Source: Candidatus Hydrogenedens terephthalaticus JGI OTU-1 (lineage in GTDB: Bacteria; Hydrogenedentota; Hydrogenedentia; Hydrogenedentales; Hydrogenedentaceae). From it: 64,000 bases of DNA. Shown here piece after piece: positions 1-9,018 of this stretch. The position numbers were made by a program, and so were the translations under genes. The stretch is from the NCBI GenBank assembly GCA_000493945.1, contig AWNW01000001.1, positions 102,071 to 166,070 of the forward strand, given 5' to 3'. Position 1 is the first letter of the stretch. The number at the start of each line of letters is the position of its first letter. A model generated the notes under the pieces. The model was not told the origin of the DNA, did no database searches, and was given only the letters and a program-made list of their open reading frames with translations.

Positions 1-1122
1 TTAGAAGGGCATCCGGATGTTGCTTTTTTACGACCTTTGGGTATTGTAAATGAGTTTGCTCGTTCCATACGAAGAGAATTGAATTTTTTAGTTGAGGCAA
101 GGATTATACAAGTATTTCGTAAAAATATGATGAATCAAAAGAATGTCCTTATTCCTAATGTATTTAAGGGATATACTACGCCAGAAATTCTGACGATGGA
201 ATGGGTAGATGGAGTGCGAATTGACCAATTTGATCAATACGAAGCCCGAAATTGTGACCGCAAAACCATTGCCCGTTTAGGATGTGAAATTCTTTGTAAA
301 ATGATATGTGAAGATAGACTGTTTCATGCAGACCCTCACCCCGGTAATATCTTTATTACTTGTAACAATCAGATTGCCTTTCTCGATTTGGGGATGGCAG
401 GAAATTTAGACGCTCAGGATGTGATGTTGATAACCAATTTACTTATGTCTATTTTTCATCAAGATGTAAAACAATGTACAAAAGCGGTGTTGGCACTATG
501 TTCTCGGTCTGATTTTAAGGAAATTAAATCCCTTGAAAATGAAATATCCGATTTCCTTGCGTTTGAAGCGTATTTAATTATTAGCACAGGACAGGTAGGA
601 AAAGGGATTGAAAGGGCTATTGAGATATTAAGGAATCATGGATTAGAGTTAGAATCTCGTTTTACACTTTTACTCAAAGCATTGGCAACCATAGAGAGTG
701 TCGGAAGGCAGTTAGACCCAGAACTTGACTTTGTTTCCATTATACAGCCTTATTTTGAACGATTTATATTGTCTAAATACGAACTTCCAAATTTATCTCG
801 TGAAATTACTCAACAATTGAATTCGCTCTGGAGATTTTTTGTTGAATTGCCCGACGATGTTCGAAGTATCACCACACAAATGCGTTCCGGAGAATTAAAA
901 TTTCATGTTCATCATGAATATTTAGAAAAATTAGCAAATATACTCGACAAATCCAGCAGTCGAATTTCAATAAGCATGATAACCTCCGCATTAATAGTAG
1001 GCTCAAGTCTTTTAGTAACGACATCATCAGCGACTAAAAACTTAGGCACAATAGGATTTTCGATAGCCGGGGTTCTTGCTATTTATCTGATAATTTCTAT
1101 ATTGTTTTCTAAAAAGTTATAG
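1..1122 (+). CDS. ABC1/AarF/UbiB-family atypical kinase, 5' end outside window
   Basis: The reading frame is open from base 1, so only the C-terminal ~373 residues are present; the TTG at 37 lies inside the gene and is not its start. The kinase-like core is visible: HADPHPGNI (catalytic loop) followed by LDLGMAG (the DFG-equivalent metal-binding loop). Two hydrophobic helices close the protein, as in UbiB/COQ8-type membrane-associated members. The family supports isoprenoid-quinone or other prenyl-lipid metabolism as an atypical kinase/ATPase. The substrate here cannot be told. It lies 2 bp before ispE, so it is probably cotranscribed with an isoprenoid-precursor gene. Confidence 0.93.
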   Translation, partial: LEGHPDVAFLRPLGIVNEFARSIRRELNFLVEARIIQVFRKNMMNQKNVLIPNVFKGYTTPEILTMEWVDGVRIDQFDQYEARNCDRKTIARLGCEILCKMICEDRLFHADPHPGNIFITCNNQIAFLDLGMAGNLDAQDVMLITNLLMSIFHQDVKQCTKAVLALCSRSDFKEIKSLENEISDFLAFEAYLIISTGQVGKGIERAIEILRNHGLELESRFTLLLKALATIESVGRQLDPELDFVSIIQPYFERFILSKYELPNLSREITQQLNSLWRFFVELPDDVRSITTQMRSGELKFHVHHEYLEKLANILDKSSSRISISMITSALIVGSSLLVTTSSATKNLGTIGFSIAGVLAIYLIISILFSKKL

Positions 1123-1124
1123 AG

Positions 1125-2015
1125 ATGGGTTTGTTTATGCGTGCCTTGATGAAGATAAGAACGAATGCGAAGATAAATCTTTATCTGGATGTCGTTGATA
1201 AATATTCCGATGGCTTTCATCAAATAGAATCAATTTTTCAAACGGTGACTTTATCGGATACCCTTACCTTTTATGAAATAGCTAAAGGTATTTGTATTAC
1301 CACAAACTATGCCTTATTGACTACAGATGAAAGAAATATTGTTTTTAAAACAATAAAAAAAGTAAAAGATATTTTAAAAATAGATAAAGGGATTCATGTC
1401 CATATTAATAAAAATATTCCTATGGGCGCAGGATTGGGTGGAGGGTCTGCTAACTCCGCAGGCACTTTGTATGGGATAAATAAATTATGGAATTTAGGGT
1501 TACGGGATAATAATTTAATAGATATAGCCAAAGAATTGGGTTCCGATGTTCCATATTTTCTTAAAGGGGGAACGCAGGCAGTTACTGGCAAAGGGGAGAA
1601 ATTATCCGCATTAATTCCAATTTCTGATATATGGGTTGTCCTAATTCATCCTCCGTTATCCCTATCAACTGCGAAAGTTTATCAAAATCCTGCATTAAAA
1701 ATCCGACCTTTACATAGAAGTGCAAATAAGTATAGTTTGCGGTTCAGAAAAGTAATATATGATTTACAGAAAAGTAATTGGGAGAAAGTCATATATAATC
1801 GTTTAGAATTACCTGCTTTCTGTATTTATCCTGAATTATATGAATTGAAATTAAAAATAAAAAAGATGGGTTTCCCGTATGTTGGAATGACAGGCAGTGG
1901 GTCAACCTTTTTTGTTATCGTAGAGTCTAAAAAACAAGGTAAAGAGTTAATTCAGAAACTAAATTGGAAGACACATCTTGTAAACACAACCTCAATGGCT
2001 ATAGAGGAATTATAA
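1125..2015 (+). CDS. ispE: 4-diphosphocytidyl-2-C-methyl-D-erythritol kinase (IspE)
   Basis: GHMP-family kinase of the non-mevalonate (MEP) isoprenoid pathway; it phosphorylates the 2-hydroxyl of CDP-methylerythritol using ATP in the cytosol. The N-terminal TNAKINLYLDV segment holds the catalytic Lys. The glycine-rich ATP loop PMGAGLGGGSANSAG lies at about residues 99-113, and SDVPYFLKGG holds the catalytic Asp (about 141). Length (296) fits the family (~285). In-frame ATGs at 1137 and 1149 are alternatives. The 1149 start gives the most typical N-terminus, and no ribosome site clearly decides. The TAG of the upstream kinase lies 2 bp before, so the two genes are probably coupled. Confidence 0.96.
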   Translation: MGLFMRALMKIRTNAKINLYLDVVDKYSDGFHQIESIFQTVTLSDTLTFYEIAKGICITTNYALLTTDERNIVFKTIKKVKDILKIDKGIHVHINKNIPMGAGLGGGSANSAGTLYGINKLWNLGLRDNNLIDIAKELGSDVPYFLKGGTQAVTGKGEKLSALIPISDIWVVLIHPPLSLSTAKVYQNPALKIRPLHRSANKYSLRFRKVIYDLQKSNWEKVIYNRLELPAFCIYPELYELKLKIKKMGFPYVGMTGSGSTFFVIVESKKQGKELIQKLNWKTHLVNTTSMAIEEL

Positions 2016-2046
2016 ATTTATTGAACAAATTCCCCTATTTAAAGGA

Positions 2047-2052
2047 TATAAT
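2047..2052 (+). promoter_or_regulatory. Candidate -10 box for the 2082 PEG protein
   Basis: A perfect TATAAT, preceded by AGGA, lies 30 bp before the ATG at 2082. TTGAAC at 2021-2026 is the nearest -35-like hexamer, but its 20-bp spacer is longer than ideal. Promoter assignment is inference. Confidence 0.4.
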
Positions 2053-2081
2053 TAGAAACAAATATAGATAGAAAGAATTAT

Positions 2082-4493
2082 ATGGAAAAAGAAAGAAAAA
2101 TATATAGGAATGTTTTTTTTACACTTTTAATGCTTATTTCTTTGTGTATACTTTTGCCACAAGAGTTATTTGCAGTTAAAACTGCTGTAAGTAATGAAGG
2201 GACAACAGAGGGTATAATGGAAGGAGAGGGAACAATAGAAGGAGGAGGTATTTTAGAAGGTAGTCTGGAAGGGATAACCGAAGGGGAAGGGACACCCGAA
2301 GGGGAAGGTTTGTTTGACCCCTGCAATATAGGACCGTGTATAGAGGAGTGTGACGATGTATTAGGCGAAAGCCATTTTGAACAGGACCTTGCAGGATTTT
2401 ATAAGACATGGGTGGGTCTCAATGTGGATGAGATGGATTTAGATGAGAATGGGATGATAGATGTAGTTCAAGCATGGTTATTAGATGAAGTTTTAAGGGA
2501 AAATACCCATGAGATACATTGTTGTGTAAAACAGGTATTTCGTCATAATGTGGAAAGTGTGAGGTTATATGCCGATGAAATACAGTCGGCTCAACCCGTT
2601 ATATTTCTGTTAATAAACAGACAGCAGTTTGAAAGTGTGCTTACAGGATTAGTGACGGTAGGGGAGAAGACGACTATTGATATGCTGTTAGGTATGATTG
2701 ATGAGTTGCCCATAGAAGTGCCAATGCCAGATATGGAACAATTCGACCTGAGTATGGGAATGTATTTAAGTAAAATAGGGGATGCCGATAGAGATGGAGT
2801 ATGTAATTATGGAGAATATCGCTGGAATTTATTGAATGGATATGGTATAGAAGGGTATAAAAAAAGCGCATTAAACGATAAAAATGTAGGTAATGGCGGG
2901 GGATGTATATGGTGTGGAGAAGGGGATCCACCAGAAGGTGAAGGTATTTTCGAGGGTATACCCGAAGGTATCATAGAAGGGACGATAGAAGGAGAAGGTA
3001 TTGTAGAAGGCGAAGGTATTTTAGAAGGTAGTCTGGAAGGGATAACCGAAGGGGAAGGGACACCCGAAGGGGAAGGTTTGTTTGACCCCTGCAATATAGA
3101 ACCGTGTATATCGGAATGTGATGATGTTTTAGGGGAGAGCCATTTTGAAGAGGATTTGCGTTGGTTATATGAGTATGTAGGAGAAAGACCAGATACTGCA
3201 GATTTAGATACAAACGGAGTTATAGATGTAGTTCAAGCATGGCTATTGGATGAGGTTTTACGAGAAAATACCCACGAAATACATTGCTGTGTAAAACAGG
3301 TATATCGGCATAATGTGGAGAGTACAAGGTTATATGCCGATGAAATACAGTCGGTTCAACCGCTTGTATTTTTGCTGTTAGATAGAGCAAAATTTGAGGG
3401 TGTAGTGTCTGGATTAATAACGGTAGGGGAGAAGACGACTATTGATATGCTGTTAGGTATGATTGATGAGTTGCCCATAGAAGTGCCAATGCCGAATATG
3501 GAGCAATTTGATCTGAGTATGGCAAGATATTTAAGTAAGATAGGGGATGCCGATAGAGATGGGGTATGTAATTATGGAGAATACCGCTGGAATTTATTGA
3601 ATGGATATGGTATAGAGGGATATAAACAAAGTGTATTAAATACTAAAAATGTAGGTAATGGTGGAGGATGTGTATGGTGTGGAGAAGGGGAACCACCAGA
3701 AGGCGAAGGTATTTTCGAGGGTATTCCCGAAGGTATCATAGAAGGGGAAGGAGAAACTCCCGTATACAGTTCTTTGACAGTTATCTTAACCCCGGATGAA
3801 GCAGTTTTAAACGGTGCTCAATGGCAAATTGAGGGTGATGAAAATCTATATAATAGCGGAGATAAAGTGGAAAATCTTTATGCGGGTATTTATAAAATAT
3901 TTTTCACTCAGCCCGTAGGCTGGTCTACTTCTGAATATATTCAAGTGGAGATTGGTGAGAAAGAAGATAAAATCATAGAAGTAAATTATTGGAAATCGGG
4001 CGGAATTGTAATCAATATTTTCCCGGATGAAGTAGTTAAATTAAATGCGAAATGGAAAATACAAGGGCAGGAAGAGTGGAAGGAAAGTGGAAAAATAGCA
4101 ATATTCCCTATAGGTTTTTATGAAATTGTATTTTCCAATATAGAAGGTTATGTAACACCACCTCAAAAGCGGGTCTATATTCCTCATGCTTCCTATATTA
4201 GTTTAGATGTCAGTTATCAGAAAGTTAAACCGTTAGATAAAGATGAAAAAAGAAACCTTGCTTTACAGATATTTTCAACATATAATTCTTGCGATATAGA
4301 TGGTGATGGAGTGCTTATTTTTTCAGAAATTATACAAAAATATCCACAAGTAACACAGGAATTTTTCACGGAAATTGATGCTGATATGAATCAGGCAATA
4401 TCTATGGGAGAACTTGAGAATTATATTAAGGAACTAAGTACAACCACCTGTGGAATTATCTTCGGAAATTGCAAGAAAAGTTTCTTCCCTTAA
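2082..4493 (+). CDS. Secreted PEG-repeat protein with duplicated Cys/Ca-loop domain, PEGA-like repeats and EF-hands
   Basis: Residues 1-31 form a signal peptide ending near ELFA. Three acidic Glu-Gly-x linkers (about 39-76, 283-333 and 538-558) separate two copies of a ~200-residue domain (about 81-280 and 337-535). Each copy starts CNIxPC, contains a DxDxNGxIDVVQAWLLDE loop and GDADRDGVCNYGEY, a canonical 12-residue EF-hand loop, and ends GGGCxWCG. Two PEGA-like beta modules follow (about 560-635 and 636-710). The C-terminal ~80 residues carry two further EF-hand-like loops (DIDGDGVLIFSE, DADMNQAISMGE). I recognise no catalytic site. The whole looks like an extracellular, calcium-stabilised structural or adhesive protein. 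Its ~200-residue domain recurs twice in the protein at 29968. The copies are partly identical at DNA level, which suggests recent duplication or gene conversion. Confidence 0.9.
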   Translation: MEKERKIYRNVFFTLLMLISLCILLPQELFAVKTAVSNEGTTEGIMEGEGTIEGGGILEGSLEGITEGEGTPEGEGLFDPCNIGPCIEECDDVLGESHFEQDLAGFYKTWVGLNVDEMDLDENGMIDVVQAWLLDEVLRENTHEIHCCVKQVFRHNVESVRLYADEIQSAQPVIFLLINRQQFESVLTGLVTVGEKTTIDMLLGMIDELPIEVPMPDMEQFDLSMGMYLSKIGDADRDGVCNYGEYRWNLLNGYGIEGYKKSALNDKNVGNGGGCIWCGEGDPPEGEGIFEGIPEGIIEGTIEGEGIVEGEGILEGSLEGITEGEGTPEGEGLFDPCNIEPCISECDDVLGESHFEEDLRWLYEYVGERPDTADLDTNGVIDVVQAWLLDEVLRENTHEIHCCVKQVYRHNVESTRLYADEIQSVQPLVFLLLDRAKFEGVVSGLITVGEKTTIDMLLGMIDELPIEVPMPNMEQFDLSMARYLSKIGDADRDGVCNYGEYRWNLLNGYGIEGYKQSVLNTKNVGNGGGCVWCGEGEPPEGEGIFEGIPEGIIEGEGETPVYSSLTVILTPDEAVLNGAQWQIEGDENLYNSGDKVENLYAGIYKIFFTQPVGWSTSEYIQVEIGEKEDKIIEVNYWKSGGIVINIFPDEVVKLNAKWKIQGQEEWKESGKIAIFPIGFYEIVFSNIEGYVTPPQKRVYIPHASYISLDVSYQKVKPLDKDEKRNLALQIFSTYNSCDIDGDGVLIFSEIIQKYPQVTQEFFTEIDADMNQAISMGELENYIKELSTTTCGIIFGNCKKSFFP
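2196..2309 (+). repeat. PEG linker 1 of the 2082 protein
   Basis: Encodes a run of EG-x / EGEG units just after the signal peptide. Bases 2247-2330 recur without change at 3015-3098. Confidence 0.85.
2247..2330 (+). repeat. 84-bp direct repeat, copy 1 (copy 2 at 3015-3098)
   Basis: By direct reading, the 84 bases 2247-2330 are identical to 3015-3098. They cover the end of the PEG linker and the CNI start of the Cys/Ca-loop domain. A second identical block of 74 bp pairs 2655-2728 with 3420-3493. Sequence between the blocks is clearly diverged. Confidence 0.9.
2930..3082 (+). repeat. PEG linker 2 of the 2082 protein
   Basis: Encodes PPEGEGIFEGIPEG-type units between the two copies of the ~200-residue domain. 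It includes most of the second copy of the 84-bp direct repeat (3015-3098). Confidence 0.85.
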
Positions 4494-4613
4494 AAAAATC
4501 TTGCAAAAAATATTCAAAAAATGTTATTTTTATATATATTATGGTTTAAAAGGATTTTTACATAATAATATGCGGGGATAAAACCTGTCAAAAAACAATA
4601 GGAATATGTTTGA

Positions 4614-7298
4614 ATGAGAAGTAAAATATCTTTTTTAGGGCTGGCTGTAATTGTCCTCTTTTTTTGTGTATTTTATGGGATTGTGAATAACACCTCCTAT
4701 GCACAGGATTTGATTGTGAAGGGAGATTATCATACTGCGGATAGAAATCAAGATTATAAAATTGATTTAAGCGAACTTCTGCGTATTATTCAGTTTTTTA
4801 ACGCACGAGCGTATCATTGTGATCCGGAGGGAGAAGATGGATACGCACCGGGGACAGGTGACCAATCCTGTGAACCTCATGATAGCGATTATGAACCGAA
4901 TACTCCTTGGCGAATATCTTTAAATGAACTTCTTCGTTTGGTACAGTTTTATAATGTGTGTGGTTATGAAGTAGACCCCTCTAAAGAAGATGGCTTTCGA
5001 CCTGTTTTATGTCCTGTAATTATTGAAGGAGAGCCCGAAGGAACTCCCGAAGGTTTAGAAGGGGAAGGTTTTTCGGAAGGAGTTTTAGAAGGGGAAGGAG
5101 AGACCTATAATTATGCTCGTATTATTGTTGATAGAAGGGATTCAGTTCCGAATACAGAGATAAATATCCCGCTTACTCTTGAGACTAAAAATGTTGCGTT
5201 GGGATATGTACAATTTGACCTGATTTTCAATTCCAATCGGATACAGTATCTGGATTATATGATAGGTCCGGCTATTCAAACTACGGGTCGGAATCTGTCT
5301 GTAGGACAAATTATTCCTGGAAAAATAAGATTGACAACAACAGGGACATCTACTTCCGGGATGACATCTGGCATATATGCTATTTTGAGATTTAAGGTTT
5401 CCGACAATGTAGAGTTTAATGATGTCTATTCTATTTATGCCGAAAGCATAATGGCTACCAGTTATCCTGACGGATTGATTTATCCTCTTTCCGTGCTGGC
5501 AGGGTATATTCGTATTTATAGTTCGTTCCCGTATCCTCCAACTGCGGAGTTCTCAGCCACTCCTGTAAAAAATATAATTAATAGTGAAATTGAATTCCGT
5601 GATGAAAGTAAGATGGGAAATGGAACGGAACCTACCTGGCAGTGGAATTTCGGGGATGGAAGTTTTAGTTTTTTGAGAAATCCTACACATATATACCAAT
5701 CTCCGGGTGTGTATACGGTAACTTTGACTGTTACGACCAGTGCGGGGCAGAGTATAAAACAAAAGACAGGTTATATTGAAATAATTCATGGCTCTCGAAT
5801 ATATGTAAAGAAGCCGCAAACAAAGAATCCAAAAGAAGAAATTGAGCCTGATGGATTATCATGGGCGACAGCATTTCCTACTTTACAGGAAGGAATAGAT
5901 AAAGCGTTCGAATTAGGTGGAGGAGAGGTATGGGTTGCTGCGGGAGATTATAACGAGGTTCGTTCTAATCCTTATGGTGCGTTAATACTCCGAGAATTGG
6001 TGAATGTATATGGTGGTTTTCAAGGCACAGAAACAGAATTAAATCAAAGGAACTATCAAACGAACATCACTATTATTAATGGTAGTGTAGCAAGAAATGG
6101 ACAACCTGCCTGGCATGTGGTTAGAGGTGAAAATTACAGTGAATTAAATGGGTTTATAATAAAAGGTGGTGATTCCCGTTACGATACTGTTTACAGTGAT
6201 GCTCAGGATGGAGGCGGTTTATATATTCCCGCAAAGAAGATGGTTGTCAAGAACTGTTCTTTTTTCCAGAACAAAGCGGTCGGAGTAGGTGCGGGTGTAT
6301 GCTGTATCAGCGGAAAATTATCTATATACAATTGCAATTTTATTGAGAATATGATAGAAAATATTTCTTCTGCTTCCAGTTATAACTATGGTTCTGCTAT
6401 TTATGTGTCAGATAGTGTTGTTAATATTCAGAATTCCCGTTTTGAATCCAATCGCATTTCCTCGCAGGGAATCTGGCAAACCTCTACCCAGAATATAACC
6501 GCTGTTTCCGCGGGTGGAGGGATATTTGCCTATAACTCCTCATTATCAATAGATAACTGTCTATTCTATTCAAACACATGTTCCGCAGAAGGAATAGGTC
6601 ATGGGACTGTCGGAGGTGGAGTGTATGGTGCTTTTGCAAAGGCATTAGGCGGGGCTATTTACCTGTGGTATAGTGACATCAATTTGAGAAATTCAGATTT
6701 TAGAAATAATAGTGTTTCCACGAATGACCATAATGGTTTTTCCCGTGCAAGTGCAGGGATGATTTATTTGACCCGAAGTTCTGCAAAAATTGTGAATGTT
6801 ATTGGATTTAGAAATAAGGCTTATGATTTTAGTTCCTCTATTGAAAGAACAGGTGGTGTGCATATAGACCTATGTGAAAATGTTGTATTTTCAAACTGCA
6901 CCTTATATGACAATCAAGCAGATTTAACCACAACAAGTCATGGAGGTGCTGTTTTTAACTATTACAGCAATGTAGCATTTGCGAATACGATTGTCTGGCA
7001 AAATTCTGGTCAAGGAACATATTCTCTCGGGAATGATGCGATATTTATGTATTGTAATACACAGCAAGTGAAAAATGGAACAGGAAATATAAGTTCAGAT
7101 CCATTGTTTATTTTCCCGAGTGCGGGTAATTTTAGATTAAACAATGGTTCTCCGTGTATAGACAGAGGGATGGATACAAGTTCTAATGAATGGGGAAATG
7201 TGTTGACAGATATTGAGGGGAATCTTCGTGGACGGGATGCGATTCCGGGTGTTACCGGGGATGGTTCTGATTACGATATGGGTGCCTATGAATATTAA
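4614..7298 (+). CDS. Secreted dockerin-like / PEG / cohesin-like / PKD / beta-helix protein
   Basis: A signal peptide (about 1-31, ending SYAQ) is followed by a dockerin-like pair (about 38-129): ADRNQDYKIDLSELLRIIQFFN, then a second half with WRISLNELLRLVQFYN. Each half is followed by EDGY/EDGF, and Cys/His residues lie between them. A short PEG linker (about 137-163) leads to a cohesin-like beta domain (about 166-300; VALGYVQFDLIFNS, then GIYAILRFKV). Next is a PKD domain (about 308-395) with WNFGDGS and GVYTVTLTV, then a right-handed beta-helix of the pectin-lyase/polymorphic-outer-membrane type (about 398-894). The helix opens with DGLSWATAFPTLQEGI and closes with DMGAYEY. No polysaccharide-lyase active site is evident. 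Dockerin-like and cohesin-like parts on one chain suggest self- or cross-assembly at the surface. The ATG at 4614 has AGGAAT about 10 bp upstream. Confidence 0.9.
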   Translation: MRSKISFLGLAVIVLFFCVFYGIVNNTSYAQDLIVKGDYHTADRNQDYKIDLSELLRIIQFFNARAYHCDPEGEDGYAPGTGDQSCEPHDSDYEPNTPWRISLNELLRLVQFYNVCGYEVDPSKEDGFRPVLCPVIIEGEPEGTPEGLEGEGFSEGVLEGEGETYNYARIIVDRRDSVPNTEINIPLTLETKNVALGYVQFDLIFNSNRIQYLDYMIGPAIQTTGRNLSVGQIIPGKIRLTTTGTSTSGMTSGIYAILRFKVSDNVEFNDVYSIYAESIMATSYPDGLIYPLSVLAGYIRIYSSFPYPPTAEFSATPVKNIINSEIEFRDESKMGNGTEPTWQWNFGDGSFSFLRNPTHIYQSPGVYTVTLTVTTSAGQSIKQKTGYIEIIHGSRIYVKKPQTKNPKEEIEPDGLSWATAFPTLQEGIDKAFELGGGEVWVAAGDYNEVRSNPYGALILRELVNVYGGFQGTETELNQRNYQTNITIINGSVARNGQPAWHVVRGENYSELNGFIIKGGDSRYDTVYSDAQDGGGLYIPAKKMVVKNCSFFQNKAVGVGAGVCCISGKLSIYNCNFIENMIENISSASSYNYGSAIYVSDSVVNIQNSRFESNRISSQGIWQTSTQNITAVSAGGGIFAYNSSLSIDNCLFYSNTCSAEGIGHGTVGGGVYGAFAKALGGAIYLWYSDINLRNSDFRNNSVSTNDHNGFSRASAGMIYLTRSSAKIVNVIGFRNKAYDFSSSIERTGGVHIDLCENVVFSNCTLYDNQADLTTTSHGGAVFNYYSNVAFANTIVWQNSGQGTYSLGNDAIFMYCNTQQVKNGTGNISSDPLFIFPSAGNFRLNNGSPCIDRGMDTSSNEWGNVLTDIEGNLRGRDAIPGVTGDGSDYDMGAYEY
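5022..5103 (+). repeat. PEG linker of the 4614 protein
   Basis: Encodes EGEPEGTPEGLEGEG-type units between the dockerin-like pair and the cohesin-like domain. Confidence 0.8.
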
Positions 7299-7335
7299 TC
7301 AGGATATTGAAAAAGAATAATAGAGTAGTAGCAAT

Positions 7336-8868
7336 TTAATCTTTTTCAGGAAATCTCTCGCGAATTTGTAATACTTCTTCAATATTGGAGAAAAATATAT
7401 CTACTAAATCGGGGTCAAATTGTTTTCCTCGTTGTTCGGCGAAGTACTCTTTGATTTCGTCTAAAGTCCATGCCCTTTTATATACTCGCTCTACTCCTAA
7501 AGCATCGAAGACATCGGCTATCCCTACGATTCTTCCAAAAATATGTATATCTTTTCCTTTTTTGCCGTTGGGGTAGCCATTTCCATCAAAGCGTTCGTGA
7601 TGTTCCAATGCAATTATAGCCGCAGATTGTAATACAACCCCCTTGGTTTTACTTAACATATCATAACCAATGGTAGTATGCGTTTTTATTACATCAAACT
7701 CTGAAGGTGTTAAGGGTCCAGGTTTATTTAATATTGCGTCAGGTATTCCTACTTTTCCAACATCGTGAAGGGGTGAGGCTAAACGAAGAATTTCCGCCTC
7801 TTTATTAGATAGACCTAATTTTGATGCTAATAATTTTGAATATTCCGCAACCCTTTTTACATGGCTCCCTGTTTCGCGAGAACGAGTTTCTACAATTTCA
7901 CCTAATGTGAAGACGATTTCTCTTTGTGCAGATTCTATTTCATGTATTAAACGGGCATTTTCTATGGCTGAAGATCCATGGTTGGCTATGATTTTTAATA
8001 CTTTTAAGTCCGTTTCAGAAAAGGTTTCACCATCTAACTTATCCGTGACATTAAGAACTGCAATTACATCCTGCTCATTAATTGCCAGAGGATGTGATTC
8101 CATAAATTCCGATTTTTTTCTCTGTAGTGGAACAGAAATAAAGGATGTATTTTTTAATCCGATTAAGAAGTTTTGTAAATCAGGATTTTGACTGATGTCT
8201 TCAATTAGTAACGGTTCTATGTTCTTTACAACAATTCCCGAAACAGTTTTGAAATCTACAGGAATGGTTTTTCCATTAAATTCCGAAGGTAGTCCGGTAC
8301 TGGCAACGACTTTAAGGTATTTGCCATCCTCAACGACTTCAAGTATAGAACCCCGTTTTGCCTGTGTATGTTCTAATGCAGCATTCAATATAAACCTAAA
8401 AAGTTGTTCTTCATCTCTTATAGCGGATATATTTTCACTAATCTTGAATAGTTCTGTAATTTCTTTTAAACGGGCATTTTCCTGAATGAGCCGATTTCTT
8501 TCCAGTGCATTGTTTACTACCGTTTTAATTTCTGTGATATTGAAGGGTTTTAGCACATAATCGTAAGCCCCCTCCTTTACTGCGGCTCTTGCTGTTTCTA
8601 TGGTAGCATATCCCGTCATAATGATAGGGACAATACCCGGATTAAGTTCTCTTGCTTTGTGTATCAGAGTAATTCCATCCATTTTAGGCATCATAATATC
8701 TGTAAATAAGACAGCAATCTCGCTATCTTCATGAATAGTTTTTAGTGCGGTCTCCCCGTCAGGTGCCAATTCTACAGAAAAACCCTCATCTGTCAAAAGG
8801 TCAAAAAGTAATTCACGGATGATTAATTCATCATCAACTATCAGAATTTTTTCTTTTTTGAACGGCAT
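7336..8868 (-). CDS. Response regulator REC-GAF-HD-GYP, probable cyclic-di-GMP phosphodiesterase
   Basis: The receiver domain (about 5-120) has the acidic DDE cluster, the phospho-acceptor Asp57 in LFTDIMMPKMDG and the conserved Lys in YVLKPF. A GAF-type sensor domain (about 150-310) follows. The HD-GYP domain (about 325-500) has LHDVGKVGIPD, then HHERFDGNGYPNG, which contains the GYP signature. HD-GYP proteins hydrolyse cyclic-di-GMP, and the usual metal ligands are visible. No membrane segment is present, so it should act in the cytosol. It is a lone gene, convergent with the beta-helix gene, so its kinase partner is not evident. AGGAA stands before the ATG. Confidence 0.94.
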   Translation of the reverse strand: MPFKKEKILIVDDELIIRELLFDLLTDEGFSVELAPDGETALKTIHEDSEIAVLFTDIMMPKMDGITLIHKARELNPGIVPIIMTGYATIETARAAVKEGAYDYVLKPFNITEIKTVVNNALERNRLIQENARLKEITELFKISENISAIRDEEQLFRFILNAALEHTQAKRGSILEVVEDGKYLKVVASTGLPSEFNGKTIPVDFKTVSGIVVKNIEPLLIEDISQNPDLQNFLIGLKNTSFISVPLQRKKSEFMESHPLAINEQDVIAVLNVTDKLDGETFSETDLKVLKIIANHGSSAIENARLIHEIESAQREIVFTLGEIVETRSRETGSHVKRVAEYSKLLASKLGLSNKEAEILRLASPLHDVGKVGIPDAILNKPGPLTPSEFDVIKTHTTIGYDMLSKTKGVVLQSAAIIALEHHERFDGNGYPNGKKGKDIHIFGRIVGIADVFDALGVERVYKRAWTLDEIKEYFAEQRGKQFDPDLVDIFFSNIEEVLQIRERFPEKD

Positions 8869-8952
8869 ATTTATTTATTCCTGCCAATATACGGAGTTTT
8901 TTCATTAAAAAAACAATAAATATAATAAATTTATTCTGATTGATATTATATA

Positions 8953-8958
8953 TATAAT
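8953..8958 (+). promoter_or_regulatory. Candidate -10 box for the 9019 gene
   Basis: A TATAAT lies in a very AT-rich tract 61 bp before the ATG at 9019. No good -35 hexamer sits 16-18 bp upstream, so support is weak. Confidence 0.25.
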
Positions 8959-9018
8959 GATAGTTAAAATGAAATTTATGGTAATTAAATATTATTAAAT
9001 TTTTATGAGGAGAATGAT

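Noticed and set aside
37..39. TTG at 37 as the start of the first gene
   Set aside because: The frame is open to base 1 and the residues before it (HPDVAFLRP) fit the kinase family, so the gene simply begins outside the window.
7308..7348. 8-bp inverted repeat TGAAAAAG / CTTTTTCA as a terminator between the convergent genes at 7298 and 7336
   Set aside because: The stem is AT-rich with a 25-base loop, and one arm is inside the HD-GYP gene; a weak case.
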